A stretch of DNA of 64,000 nt from Ustulina deusta (GCA_023159155.1 JAJNNX010000002.1:992001-1056000); one strand, 5' to 3'. Positions 1 through 12,780 are shown, counted from the first letter of the stretch. A program made the numbers and translations. Notes: generated by a model from the sequence alone, not told the origin.

Positions 1-259
1 AAATTTCGCCTCAAACAGCGTTAGTCATTGAGTTTCTTGGGTGCATGCCACAAAAGACAAACGTTCTAACAATCAAATTTCGTTGTCTCTTCTTAGAGTA
101 ATAGATACCAGGAAAGGGAAAAGAGGCATACGTGAGCATCCTGTCGTCAAGGTTCCTATTCCCAACTTGGACTAATTGCAAGTCATCGGCTCGCCAAAAA
201 CCACTCTCACCACAAATAACGCCAACCCAATCACTGGGAAGCCCATCGTAATTTTTACC

Positions 260-3200
260 TCAAGCTTTGCTAATCTTGCAAACAAGGTCTGAGCCGTCAA
301 CAGAATCACCCTCCTTGACCTGAAGCCCGTTAACCTTGCCATTGTGAGGAGCAGAGATAACCATTTCCTGTTTTAAGGATTAGCGTCTTGTTTTGGCAAT
401 AACCGGGACGACGAAAGAAAAGCTTACCATCTTCATAGCACTGAGAACTGCAAGAGGATCGCCCTTCTTGACTTCTGAGCCTTCGTGTACCCGCAATTCA
501 ACAAGCACACCAGCCATAGGTGCGCCGACCTGACTTGAATCGCCAGGGTCAGCCTTGGGCCTGCTGACATTCTCAACGCTAGCCTTATTGTCATCGACAG
601 TGACTTGGCGAACCTCGCCATTCATCTCGTAGAACACCTCGCGTTGACCGGTGTGCTCCGACAAAGGCCCAACCGCCAGGAGCTTCAGAATGAGAACCTT
701 GCCCTTCTCGAGCTCGACATGGAACTCCTCACCGATCTTAGGGGCCGAAAGGAAGTATCTTGTCGGCAGGACGGATAGATCGCCGAACTTCTGGATGAAC
801 TTCTGGTAGTCTTCAAACACCTTCGGATACATCAAGTGGGAGGCAACATCGGTCTCGGTCACATGGCCCCACTTCTGGGTAAGCTCTGCTCGAACCTTCC
901 TGAAGTCAACAGGGTCGAGATATAGGCCTGGCCGCTTGTCAAACTTGCGGCGGTTTCGTAGCGCCTTGGTACGCAGCGGCTCAGGGAAGCCGCCGTAAGG
1001 CTGACCCATCATACCCTCGAGGAATTCAAGAACTGACCCAGGGAAGTCGAGTTCGCCAGCGCGGTCAATCACATCCTGCGAAGATAGTTTGTTGGACACC
1101 ATAAATTGAGCAAGATCGCCGACAACCTTGGATGTAGGTGTGACCTTGACAATATCGCCAAGAAGATCGTTTGCATGCTCATACGCCTTCTTCGTCTCGG
1201 CCCACTGTGAGCCTAGACCTAACTGAGAGGCTTGGAACATCATGTTGGTGAGTTGGCCACCAGGGATTTCATGCTCGTACACCTCGGGGTCAGGGCCAGC
1301 CAGATGAGCCTCGAAGGGGGAGTACAGGAGACGCAGTTGGGACCAGTAAGTGTCCAAGGCACGAACGTGGGCAGGGTTCAAGCCGGGGTCCAAATCACTG
1401 CCCTCGAGCGATGCCAGTATAGCATTGATGCTAGGCTGCGATGTCATTCCGGACAGACTATCGGTAGCAGCGTCGACAGCATCCGCGCCGGCCTTGGCAC
1501 AAGCAACCATTGAGGCAACACCAGTACCTGCAGAATCGTGGGTATGGACGTGAATAGGAAGGTCGGGGTACTTCTTGCGAATGGATCCGACCAACAGGGT
1601 AGCCGCATGGGGTTTTAAGACACCAGCCATATCTTTCAACCCAAGGACATCGATGTCAAGAGCAACCAGTTTGTCAACAAGGTCCAAGTAGTACTCGAGA
1701 TTATACTTCTTCTTGGGGTTCTAGTGTGCAAGTTAGTAAAAGATCGCGCTATTGAAGAGAGTAGAGGAGAACAAGATCTAAGAGAATTTAGAGGTCCCGA
1801 GAATGAGCTGAGCGTTCAGCTCAGCTCATCCACCTCTTTGGGGTGTTCTTTTACCCCTCAGGGTGAGTGTTGGGTGTTGACCACACGGCTGCAATCACCG
1901 CATGCCTATATCCGAGCAGCAAGATTGAGAGAGAAAGCCAGATTCTGGCAAATGAGAAGCGGCCACAAGCCAACAAAGGGACATAGACAACAACGGAAAA
2001 AAACCTCAACTTACAAGCATGTCTCCTGAAATACAGACGGTTCCTTCAGCAACACCGCCAGCTTTTTGAACGGCCTTAATACCAACCTCGAGCTGGTTAA
2101 TATCGTTCAGAGCGTCGAAGACTCGGAAAATGTCAACTCCATTTTTCTTTGCATGTTCGACGAAGTGCTCAATGGCATTATCTGGGAGCGAAGCATACGC
2201 AACACCATTAGCTCCACGAAGAAGCATCTGGAAGGGAATATTGGGGATCGCCTTGCGCATTTTACGGAGTCGGTCCCATGGATCTTCGTATAAGAAACGA
2301 TAGGCGACATCAAAGGTGGCGCCTCCCCAGCATTCCAAACTGTATAAGTTGCTCAAGGCGTGGCTTGTCTCCTTGGCGATGCCTAGGAGATCAACGGTTC
2401 GTACACGGGTAGCAAGAAGTGACTGGTGGGCATCACGCCAGGTTGTATCCATAAGCAAGCAACCCTTGTACTGGCGGACAGCCTTAGCAAAACCCTTGGG
2501 GCCCTGTTCCAGAAGGATTTGTCGCCAACCCTTCGTGGATGGCTGCGACACATCTATCTTAGAGCCATCTTCGCTGAAGAGCTCTGGCAGGATAAACTCG
2601 CCCTTGAACTTAGGCTCGCCAATTTGACCCTTGATGCTGCTACCGTTCACGGCAACATCGCCGAGGTAGGCAAGCAGTTTCTGGGCACGGTTCTGACTGC
2701 CGACGAGGTCAAAGAGTGACGGGGTATCATCGATGAAGGTGGTCCAGCAGTTACCATCAATGAATGTTGGGTGAGTGAGGAGAGAGGCGAGGAAGGGAAT
2801 ATTGGTCTTCACGCCACGGACACGGAACTCAATCAGAGCTCGGAGGACTTTACGACGAGCAATCTCGTAGGTGGAGCCATGGCATGTACACTTGACCAGC
2901 ATAGAATCGTAGTAGGGGGTGATGACGGCACCTGCGAATCCATTGCCGCCATCAAGACGGACACCATTACCACCAGCCGAGCGGTACACCTCAATCTTGC
3001 CAGTGTCAGGTTGGAATTGCTTAGCAGGGTCCTCGGTAGTGATGCGGCATTGAATAGCAAAGCCTCGGGTGGAGATACGGTCTTGTGTCAGACCAAGCTG
3101 TTGCAATGAAGCACCCGCAGCGATCTGAATCTGAGCGGCTACAATATCTATACCGGTGATTTCCTCGGTAATGGTGTGCTCAACTTGAATACGGGGATTG

Positions 3201-4716
3201 ATCTCAATGAAGTAATATCGGTTCTGCTGATCCACAAGGAACTCCGCAGTGCCGGCATTTCGGTAATTTACGGATTTGGCCAGCTTCACAGCATCGGCGA
3301 GAATCGCGTCTCGGGTTTCTGCGGGAAGATCCTTGGCCGGGGCAATCTCGACTACCTTCTGATGTCTTCGCTGGACCGAGCAGTCACGCTCGTACAGGTG
3401 GACAATGTTACCATGGTTGTCTCCGAGAAGCTGGACCTCAATGTGCTTTGGCTTGTCCAGGAAGCGCTCAACGAAGACGGTACCATTTCCGAAGGCCGTC
3501 TTTGCCTCGGATGTGGCTCGCTCAAACGCTTCCTTCAGATCCGACTGCTCGCGCACGACTCGCATACCTCGGCCACCACCGCCGAAAGCAGCCTTGATGA
3601 TGATGGGGAATCCATATTGATCCGTGAAGCTCTTGACTTCTTCAAAGGTGTCGACAGCACCAGGGGTTCCGGGGACGACAGGGACGTTGGCAGCGATAGC
3701 GAGCTTCCGGGCCGAGACCTTGTCGCCGAGGGCGTCAATGACGTCGGGCGAAGGGCCGACAAACTGTGCAAGCCATGAGTCAATCCGAGCCGAAAGGCGG
3801 GGGCGGAGGTGCCCAGGTGGAGCCACTCACGATCAAACCAGCTTTCTCGACATTTCGCGCAAATTCGGCGTTCTCGGATAAAAATCCGTATCCTACGGTT
3901 CCGATCCTTCAGAAACGGCGTTGGCCGAGGGAGAGTGACGTTGTGGACTTACCTGGGTGGATCATCTGAACTCCATGCTCCAGAGCAATCTTGATGATCT
4001 CGTCGCCAGCGAGATAAGCCCCGACCGGGGTGTATTGACCACGCTTTCCGATAACATAGGCTTCATCGGCCTCTGTGACATTATTAGCGGTGCACCAATG
4101 ACTCGCTATGGGCCGGTTGTTTGCGTACTTTGCCGATGCATACTAAGGCGGTCCTCATAGCTGGTGGGGTTAGCGGGATTCCGGGTTCGGGCCAGTGGAT
4201 GGCCTACCTGAATACGGCGACGGTGTGCAGAGACAATTCGTGCGCCTACGCTCGCGTTAGCCTAGATCGTTTTGGGAGGGAGATACGATATCGGAGGAAC
4301 TTACGGTTCTGAAAATCTGTCATGCAATTAATTGTCAACGATGGGCCTTCGTCCGTCTTACTCTGCCGTTAAGTCGGTGGGGTCTTACACGAATCGCTGT
4401 CCACCAGATTAGCCATATGCCGGAGTATACAGGTTACGCAGAATGCACTTGTACTTACGAATTTCACCTCTGTTGGCAACTGTGAGGGTGGAGGACAGGT
4501 TAGCGGTATTCCGAGCGAGAGAGGACTGTCTAGCTAGTCGTGCGATGTAGGCTCACCCAGGATTTTGCTCAAGTGCATGATGGAGCTGTTGGCGCGGATG
4601 TGGTGAGCCGTCTTGCCGGGCTTGGGGCCGTCCAGCACCTCCTCCTCGAACAGCACTTCCTCGTTACCGTCGCTGGCAGCAGCCTGTACCGCCCTGAGCG
4701 CCTCGAGATCCGCCAT
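260..4716 (-). CDS. pyc: Pyruvate carboxylase, 11 exons
   Basis: Biotin- and ATP-dependent carboxylation of pyruvate to oxaloacetate (anaplerosis, gluconeogenesis); in most fungi a cytosolic homotetramer. Exons in transcript order: 4557-4716, 4459-4479, 4389-4396, 4305-4316, 4208-4245, 4129-4160, 3953-4072, 3831-3892, 2015-3763, 428-1720, 260-367. These total 3603 nt, 1200 residues, the normal family length. Domain order is biotin carboxylase (VANRGEI, glycine-rich ATP loop, KVVEIAPA), carboxyltransferase (DTTWRDAHQSLLATR, LKDMAG) and a C-terminal biotinyl domain with AMKM, biotinylated Lys about 1164. The AMKM motif is split by the last intron. The start at 4716 (MADLEAL) is chosen for its clean context; an in-frame ATG at 4785 would add 23 residues with no obvious function. 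The 5' third is cut into very small exons, including ones of 8 and 12 nt. The enzyme identity is certain; the small exon borders rest on reading frame and family conservation. Confidence 0.96.
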
Positions 4717-7700
4717 GTTGTCGTTGGTGGTTGGGGGTGGTGAGGTTCGCGAGAAAGCGATTCTGTGGGAGAAGAGGAGCCTCAATGGAATTGAGACAAA
4801 GCGGCTGGCGTGACGTAGTAATATATGGACCCTAAGCTCGAAGTCTGGCCGTGTTGTCCCTGGCGGGGTTGTTGTTTCGCCGATCCCAGTCCCCTGCTAT
4901 CAGTATCTCGAATACAGTTCCAAGACGGCCGAGGACGACCGAAGACTCCCTCAGTACACGCCAGTGGCTCCTGGGTCGTAAGAGTTCGGATTAGGCGTAA
5001 GCTAGAAGTGCTAGTAGCAGCTAATAGGAGGTGTGGGAGGACTCGACTTCCAGAGGCAAGGAGGGACAGACGCGGGGGGATGTGAGGGAAATATACTTGT
5101 TGCAGGTTTGCGTCGAGGGTCGATGTCCGCCTAGAGCGGTCTTACGCAAATCGATCGAGAGGTGGAAATGGGTAGGCAGCCGAAGATATGGAGCTAGCTC
5201 GCTATTTTGTTCTACAATTGCTCGGTACCGCGAGGTACTTGGTGTTGTTTCCACACTTTCGCTAGCGTACTGGAAGGCTGGCGATGCTACTGGATAGGTA
5301 GATGGGAGGCAGGTAGGAGCAACAATAAGCAATCAGCAGGAGGCAGGTATTGGCACGCGCAAATCAGCACCCAAGGCAGCAAGTAGGCGCGGGGGTGTGA
5401 ACGGCGTCTTTTACGCCTTCTACAGGGCACTATATGCTCCTCGAGAAGGATCTGGTCTATGTACTACTTATCTGTCTCGTCGCCTGTACCTAACCTCTAT
5501 CAATCTTGGCAAAGGCACGTAAGATGAGCCAGCAACAGACTGGGCGTGAATATATAATATATAACTATATATATATATACATATATATATGCCTGTATAT
5601 ATTTATACCGTACACAAGCTTCCATTCCGGACATCGGTAGTCGACAGTGCCCTGTAGTGGTCCACGTATCTGAGTCTGCTTCAGTCCAGCTTGCCCAATC
5701 GAGGTAGTCGAAGTGTGATTTACCTCATCTACATGCAGATATCCAAGCCGAAACGAGAGCACCTCGGTACCTACCTGGGTCGGACCAAGACGCGCTGGAG
5801 CGAGCCGAGAGCTTCCAAAGTCAACCATGCACTCCTGTGGAATGGGTCTTCTCTGAGCCGAGCTTAAGCTGGTGGCGCGTGATCCCAGACGGCAGAGCTG
5901 CAAAGCTGACGGAAAGGGTACAGAACTAATGTCCTCGGCCGACGTGTACAGAGGATTAGCACACCGCTTTGAAGCGGCAAATAAACCCACGGCACAAGCT
6001 TGACATTTGCATCCATGCCCTGTCACAACCGATAGCACGTGCATTGGAACATGTCCGCGGTGGCCGAGTGCAGTTGGCTAAGGAGTCGAGGGGGCGACAC
6101 AGCCAAACCCCTCATCGGCGGGGTTTGGCGGGGTAAAACTTGCGCTGTTTGTTAAGTGCCATTTCCAACTGCTCAGCTCAAACATGTGCGCAGAACACAG
6201 GCGACATCATTGGGGGTACATGCTAGGACATGGCAACCCAAATTAATGTGCCTACTGTGCGCTGTAACACTGCAGCCATGGCTAGTTGAGACTAGGTACC
6301 CTACACTAAACTGCCTGGACAAGCTATAGGCATATAATACTAGGTTAGTATACCAGATAGGCTCGGCGAAGGTACGGACGGCTTCTTCTACCGGTTTTAA
6401 GTCAGTTACCATGAGAGAAAGCCGATGCGCTAGAACAATTACTAACATGAATAGGGCGGTATACTAGGTACATCTTACAAGACTGGAACCTAGAGGTGCT
6501 ATTTGAGTAAAGCCCGTGGTTCGGGACTCAAAATGATTAGGAGGGGGGGCGGTTGTTTCTGGAGGACCGGGGGCAATACTGATAGCCCACAATAGTAAAA
6601 ACAACATGAGAACGGGTGCATGTGTAAAGGGGGTACCCTGGCGTTCGATCCTCATGAGAACCTTAATGGCACTGGATGGGACACGGTCGTACCAACCTGC
6701 TGTAATTCGAGCGGCCGGCGTGTAGACCGAGAGGAAAGTCGAAAAGTTACGTAGGCATCCAGAGATCCAAGACACTGCATGCTAGCTTGGCGGGATCGTA
6801 GCCAATTAGAAGAGCCGAATTCAAACTGTTGAGAAAAAGCAACTATTCTCATTAGGTAGTAGTCTTTCTATCATAGCGGAGTTTTCCAGCCCACTTGAAG
6901 CTTAACTCTGGTTCTGATGACCAACTCTGTTATTTTTGCTTCAAAAACCCTATACACTATGTTGCACACATGCTTACTAAGGTCCCTTGGCCCGACGTCC
7001 TTTTCCTTTGAAGAGTAGCGCACTCATCGGAAACTAGGTCCGCCTAGATCAGGTACTATGAATCCTTTGGCTCCGTTGACGTCATTTCTGTTACAGTAAT
7101 AGGTAGTTGTACTCCGGATACAATCAAACCGTCCGCCTCCGCGCAATCTGGGCGACATCTTGTGCGTAGATTTTATCAGTCTTACCTCCCGGCTGCGGAA
7201 AGCGTGTAACCGCCTGCATGCATGCGCGGTTCCAGGTGAGACATTTTTAAGTTCATCCTCCAGACTCCCTGGCCTCTCGTCCCCCGGAAGGCAGGGACTG
7301 ATGGTATGCGGAAGAAGTCAGCGAGGCACATGCTATGTTTGCTAGTCGCCGCGCCAGATACAATGATATGCTATCTAGGAGATGTTTGTTCCCGCCTCCG
7401 CTAGCATAGGGAACAGCCACTACTTCGGATCTCCCTCCCCCACCGAAACCTCGTCCGCGTGAGGCAATACAATCTGAGATTATGCATTTGACATGCATTC
7501 TACTAACGGGATGCCGAGTTACAAACGCCGCCTATCTAGTATTGGTGCTACCAGTGGCCGCCTTGCTTATCTGACTGTTTGTTTGGACTGTCACATCGCA
7601 TCCAAGTCACCAAGATGTTCCAAGGAATGCGCTATTAAACGTCTACCAGTCATATCCCAGCAAGGACCAGCAGCGAGAGGTGATTCTCGGCAGGACTCTT

Positions 7701-9248
7701 GTGTCCTCTTGTGTCCTATCGCCAAGCTATCTCCTGCATCGAGCCGGCTTGGCATCCCGTCTCTCACTAGAATCTGCCGCATGCTCTGAGCTCCATCTTG
7801 GCTTGGCTGCTTGCCGAGACTCCCAAGATCCTTGGGTAACACGGTGATTTCCTCCCTTTGGCCGAAGCAGAGATTACTATGTAGCTGCCCCCGTATACGC
7901 CCTTTCCATTCTTCATACATCAGTCCAGAAGATTCATCCTGGAGGCCAAAGGAAACTCCAGGTCTTGTCTTGGGGACAGTATTGCGCCATGGCGCTTGGC
8001 ACGATAGCTATCTGACCCTCTCGCATCTCACAGCTGCAGAGAAGCATGTCACCTGACCATGCCAAGGGTCTCACATCACGATCTTATACTTACCAAGTGT
8101 TTCTACATGTATTTCGGTCGTCAGATGAAATCTCACTCTTATGGTTACTTACCATCTCTCCCCCCGCTCGCTTTGGCAGGTCCTTGCGAATCGCTGGAGG
8201 GGGGTAGTTGAAATGAGCAGTAGGTCGTTCGAGGTTAACTAAATTGCCTGCGACTATTGGCACTTGCGCCATATAGGTAATTCACCTTTATCATCTACAC
8301 ACCATCTTTTTTCTTCTTTCATATTCTTACAGACGAGGAAAATATGCTTATTCGATGTTTAGGCCCCCCCAGAAAACGTGGCCGGCTGCCTACCCTATCT
8401 CGCGCAGTGGCGTGCGGAGAGATTTTCTGACTTCCGGTTCGTCACCAGGGTTGGCTTACTTCGTAACCCTGAATCTACTGCATACCACGTACATCCTGCT
8501 TGTGCAAGGAAAATATGTGAGGAGGCTGCATGTGATCCTCGACCTCTTTTTTGACATGGCTCTTCCCGAACTGAATTAGATTTATTAGCCCCGGGTGCCA
8601 CATGACTTATACGGGACCATTAACTACCAACGTAGTAACATTCTTCTCAAATCACTTGCATCCGGAGTCGTCCAACATACATGCTTGATAAAGACCAAGG
8701 CTGCTGCCAGAGACTAAGTGCGGGCTTGGCATCGAGGCGTATGTGTGCCCAGACGGCTGAGGACGATCAGCAAAATATATATGCGGTGCGGCATTAGCAT
8801 TGCTCGGCACGGGGTGAGAACGAACCAACCGCACATATACGCGCCTGCACGGGTCAGACAAAAAAGGCTTAAAGGATAAGCTGCCTGGAGATAAGACCTC
8901 ATATTTCAATTTCTGCTTGGATGGAGACAAATCGTTGCCATATTTGTCCATCCAGATAAGTCTATTCAATTGTATACCTTTGCAGAAACGAATCCTATGC
9001 AGTAGAAATACAGTGTACTTATCATGCTGTTGCAGGGAGGGGTCGACCCCCATCTTCTTCTAGGGTCCAGAGCGACTGCTCACGACGAAACAATACCCCC
9101 TCTTCTAGGTTCATCCTGGAACACCACTTGAACATAATGGCTGTCCTCCGGCTTACCCGCTTTCCAACGGCGCCTCTCTCTCTCTTCCCCTAACCTTCCA
9201 ACCTAGGTGTACCTCGACGAATTCCAGCACCCCTGAGAAGAGTCTTTC
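4717..9248. other. Gene-poor interval between PYC and MPC1
   Basis: About 4.5 kb with only short open frames on both strands, none with recognisable motifs or a plausible splice pattern. It contains an AT-rich microsatellite-like tract around 5553-5601, a short tRNA D-arm-like string near 6055-6095 without a matching T-arm, and several G or C runs. The first few hundred bases should hold the PYC promoter and 5' UTR. I see no gene here. Confidence 0.6.
5553..5601. repeat. AT-rich simple repeat
   Basis: A run made almost only of alternating A and T (atatat units with interruptions), upstream of PYC. Simple-sequence tract; no function is suggested by the sequence. Confidence 0.75.
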
Positions 9249-10102
9249 TTATTTTGCAACGGCCTCTTTGACTTGCTCGGTGACAGAAGCGGCCTTTTCC
9301 CTGCCGCCCCAATGGTGCCAGCTCAGATATCGGTATCCTTGCGTGAGTTGGGAGCCTTCGTTGATGAAGTGGCACATGAAGAGGAGGTAGTTTTTGGGCG
9401 CGATGGCGAGGGCGTATCGCATGAATGTGGCTGAGTAGATGCAGAGCGCGAGGGTCATGTGGCCCGAGATACTGAATTTTGGCATAGCCATGTCAGTGGT
9501 TTTCTAAGCCTTCAGAGAGTATGCTGCATGGAGAGAAAAGAGGTAAGGCGAAGCGGCGACCCCCATGATGCATGAGCCATCGTTCTTCGTGCCAGCATGT
9601 AGGACGGGCATTGGAGGTGAAAGGGGGGGGGGGAGAACCAAACTCACAGTTCAGGCGACTTCTGTGCGTCTACTACTGCCGCTACTGGGATACCGAAGTT
9701 CGATACCGGACCCCAAAAATCTACACGTCACAGGTGTCAGTTAGCAAGTCTCAGCGCCATATCGTAGAGGTGTGGTGAGCCTATTGGTTCGACGTTGCGC
9801 CTCATAGTATCGGTCACGAGGTCATAATAGACTTCGGAAACAGTACAATGGTGACACTACGCAACTGACATGACCCCTTTCACTCTGTTGTTGCTACGTG
9901 TGTCAAGCCCTTTGAGCACTCTTAAACAGCAGGCGTAGTCGCAGGATATGGTAGGTTGTCGATGTCAGGCTGACGGGGTGGGAAGGGTCCGTAAATCGGA
10001 AAGGCTACTGCGGGAAAGTGATCACGTACGCGTTGAGCAGAAGTAGCTCACGGTCGGATTCGACCTGATCTTGGCATTGATCGCTTTGACGAAGGCAGCC
10101 AT
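9249..10102 (-). CDS. MPC1: Mitochondrial pyruvate carrier subunit MPC1
   Basis: Inner-membrane subunit of the carrier that imports pyruvate into mitochondria, working as a heterodimer with MPC2/MPC3. Exons 10030-10102, 9648-9720 and 9249-9471 give 369 nt, 122 residues, close to the family length. The protein begins MAAFVKAINAKIRSNP and reads through STHFWGPVSNFGIPVAA, the family signature, then GHMTLALCIYSATFMRYA, NYLLF, FINEG, TQGYRYL. Hydrophobic stretches agree with the small helical carrier. Splice phases are +1, +2, and each junction restores a conserved residue (ST-H-FWG, SPE-L-ISG). The first intron is about 310 nt, long for this locus. The gene lies on the same strand as PYC, the other main consumer of cytosolic pyruvate, 4.5 kb away. 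Confidence 0.95.
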
Positions 10103-10671
10103 TTTGAGGGGGTCGGTATGAAGAATGGGGGCAATTGGCGAGAAGATTGGGCGAGGAATTCGTGGCTCTCGTGAGAAAAGGCCGTTGCGTCGTGATAATG
10201 AGATCCGATTGTTAGGTCGGAGTTTTGATCGGAAATAATACTAGTGTCCAATTCGCAGGGAAATTTGTAATGGGGAAGGCCGAAGCTGGCCTTGCGGGTC
10301 CGGTTTCTGACAAGTACCTCTGTACACTGTGGCCAATCAGATCTCACATCAGACATACCAGCGGACTGTTCCACGCGATGCATTGCTATCAACATTTTAT
10401 GTACGACACACTTAGTAACAGCAGATGGACTAAACAGCTAGGCCGTCGGGAAACCATTTTCGACGGTTGCTCATGTCATCTATGGCCTTTCTGGTGGATT
10501 TCTTTGTCTGTAGCCTTCTGAATACTAGGTAGAGTCAAGACCGAGATTTTTCATCATGTTAAGCTATCCACAGCTCTCACTTGTTGCATTCCCAAACGCC
10601 GAATGGTATCTTAGCCCTATTCTTATGTAGCGGACCTTTCTCATCGTATTACTAAACGTCTCAGAAATCGT
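10103..10671. other. Intergenic, MPC1 upstream / SmB downstream
   Basis: About 570 nt between the MPC1 start codon and the SmB stop codon, both genes on the minus strand. It should hold the MPC1 promoter and the SmB 3' UTR. Short open frames here have no family resemblance. Confidence 0.6.
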
Positions 10672-11673
10672 CTATCTTCGTGGGGGAGGGTTGAATCCTG
10701 GGGGACCACCACCTGGGTTGAAACCCGGGGGTGGAAACTGGCCACCTTGAGGAAAGCCCGGAGGAGGGAAGTTTCCGGGTGGGAAACCGGGAGCAGGCGC
10801 TGTTTATAGGTTAGTCACTAGTATATCGTAGTAGAAAATACTGGGCAGACTTACGTCCACCTCTTCCAGGTCCAAAGCCAGGAGCACCAGGGAACTGAGG
10901 GAAAGGAGGGGGAACACCACCACCAACACCAACAGCCGGACCCTACAAAAAGGATTAGCAGGCGAAGTAGCCATGTTTGAAGACCAATAACTCACGGCAA
11001 GCGACGTCGGCGCAGCACCACGGCCAGCAGGCCGAGAGACACCAGGGCCAGATGTCAAGCCAGTCGGGAGACCACCAACAGTACTCTTTCCTAGTCGCGT
11101 GCTCGGGTCGGCCGGGGGAGCAGATTCAACAGACAGCGAGACAATCTGTGCACCGCGCAAAATGGTTAAACCCAACGTCCGCTTCTCTTCCGTCTCGACG
11201 GTCTGAGTGGCGGTTGAACTCGATGCGCCAGGGGCAGCGGGCTTCGCTTGTTTTCGCTTTATGCGTCGGAATTCATCGGTATCGCCTAAGACCAAATTCA
11301 TATGCTGTAGGCTCGTCAGTAAGGCGTGCATTTCGATGCATTCGTGTCACAGCTAACCTTGTCGAATGCGAGGAGCTGTCCGGTCATCTGCCGACTGTCT
11401 GTCAATCTAGCATCGGTCAGCGCTGAAGGGCTGCAAAGTTTCAACGAGATCCTTACGTGACTCTCATCCGGTAATTAATCTAGATAAATCGTCAGTAACT
11501 ATATGACATGAACAACCAGACCTTTCAATCCAGATTGAATTCCACAGGGCGCTTTGGGGTCGACATACATAACCGGCCTAGAGGTCCCCGACTAGTCAGC
11601 CTGGCGTGTCAACAACATTGGTATGGTAGCGGTCTAGGAGCAAACTCACCATTTTGCCTTGCTTGTTCGACAT
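10672..11673 (-). CDS. SMB1: Small nuclear ribonucleoprotein SmB, 7 exons
   Basis: Core Sm protein of the heptameric ring on spliceosomal U1, U2, U4 and U5 snRNAs (nuclear). Exons in transcript order: 11650-11673, 11569-11577, 11457-11479, 11358-11406, 10996-11304, 10855-10942, 10672-10799; 630 nt, 209 residues. Sm1 motif: INYRMRV, then [23 protein letters not shown]. Sm2 motif: [18 protein letters not shown]. The tail is rich in Gly and Pro (PPGFNP-like repeats), as in other SmB proteins. The 9-nt exon (three residues between NKQGKM and INYRM) is inferred. Without it the frame is still open but the N-terminus is three residues shorter than in relatives, and it is flanked by TAG and a perfect GTATGT donor. 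The gene is divergent from RPL11. Confidence 0.92.
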
Positions 11674-12132
11674 CTTCGCGGCTGGCGGCTCCAATGGAGC
11701 TCTCCAAGATTTTCAAAAATTGGGTTTTCTTTCCTCGAGTATTAAAGTGGTAAAAACGCGAGCGCGATCTTGTTGATGTGTGAAGCTCAAGATCTCACTT
11801 GGGATGGGGAAACAGAGGGGACGAAAATTAGTATGGATACCTAGCATACTGGCAAGGCTGAAGGGCCGAAGCTTGCTGAAAGCTCCACAATTGGCGAGTG
11901 AAGTGACCTAGCCTCGACCTCGGACCCCACCGGAGTTTCGGTCCCCACCACTAGCCACAATTCGCTGGGCAAAGCGAGCCACATTTTCCAGCCCTAGGGC
12001 AGAGAAACCCTTTGAAAATTCCTAAGCCAAAATTATTCTACGCCAGCTGGAAAACCTCACGAAGCCATCATCAAAGAGCATCCCCCAACACATCCACTCT
12101 TTGGCCCAGGATACTAACCACCAGCAGCCATC
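11674..12132. promoter_or_regulatory. Divergent promoter, SmB / RPL11
   Basis: A 459-nt interval between the start codons of two highly expressed housekeeping genes transcribed away from each other. It contains a palindromic AGCCCTAGGGC at 11990-12000 and AAACCC nearby, similar to the telobox-like elements bound by Tbf1-type factors at ribosomal protein genes in filamentous fungi. Binding is inference; the shared promoter follows directly from the layout. Confidence 0.5.
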
Positions 12133-12780
12133 ATGGTACGTTTACATTGCGACTTCTTCAAACAAGACAATAAAGCGCTAACCAGACGGTTCATAGTCTG
12201 AAAAAGCCCAGAACCCCATGCGGGAGCTCCGCATCCAGAAGCTCGTCCTGAACATATCAGTCGGTGAATCTGGTGACAGATTGACTCGTGCTGCTAAGGT
12301 GCTTGAGCAGCTGAGCGGTCAGACACCTGTCTATAGTATGTTGCAACCCAATCGTGATTGACTTGTCATTTTGCAGTTAGTATTAATCATGGTCGACCAA
12401 CAGGCAAGGCCCGCTACACCGTCCGTACATTCGGTATCCGTCGTAACGAAAAGATCGCTGTCCACGTCACCATCCGCGGCCCCAAGGCCGAGGAGATTCT
12501 CGAGCGTGGCCTCAAAGTCAAGGAGTACGAGCTCCGCAAGCGCAACTTCAGCGAGACCGGTAACTTCGGCTTCGGTATCAACGAGCACATCGATCTCGGT
12601 ATCAAGTACGACCCCTCGATCGGTATCTACGGCATGGACTTCTACTGCTGCATGACCCGCCCTGGTGAGCGTGTCACCCGCCGTCGTCGCTGCAAGGGCA
12701 GAATTGGCGCTGGCCACCGCATCAACCGTGACGAGACTGTCAAATGGTTCAAGCAGCGCTTTGATGGTATTGTCCGATAA
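12133..12780 (+). CDS. RPL11: 60S ribosomal protein L11 (uL5)
   Basis: Component of the large ribosomal subunit near the 5S rRNA in the central protuberance. Exons 12133-12135, 12197-12335 and 12404-12780 make 519 nt, 172 residues (yeast L11 is 174). Recognisable stretches: [70 protein letters not shown] and the basic end [19 protein letters not shown]. The first coding exon consists of the ATG alone, followed by GTACGT. Codon use is strongly C-ending in the third exon, as expected for a highly expressed gene. Divergent from SmB. Confidence 0.97.

Noticed and set aside
5565..6044. 159-codon minus-strand frame
   Set aside because: Ends in simple AT repeat, no motif, poor codon texture and no splice context; best explained as chance.
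6055..6095. tRNA D-arm-like string (GGTGGCCGAGTG, then CTAAGGAG)
   Set aside because: Resembles the start of a tRNA-Leu/Ser gene, but no anticodon stem, no B-box and no acceptor pairing follow.
10225..10521. 98-codon plus-strand frame upstream of MPC1
   Set aside because: Sits in the expected MPC1 promoter on the opposite strand, without motifs.
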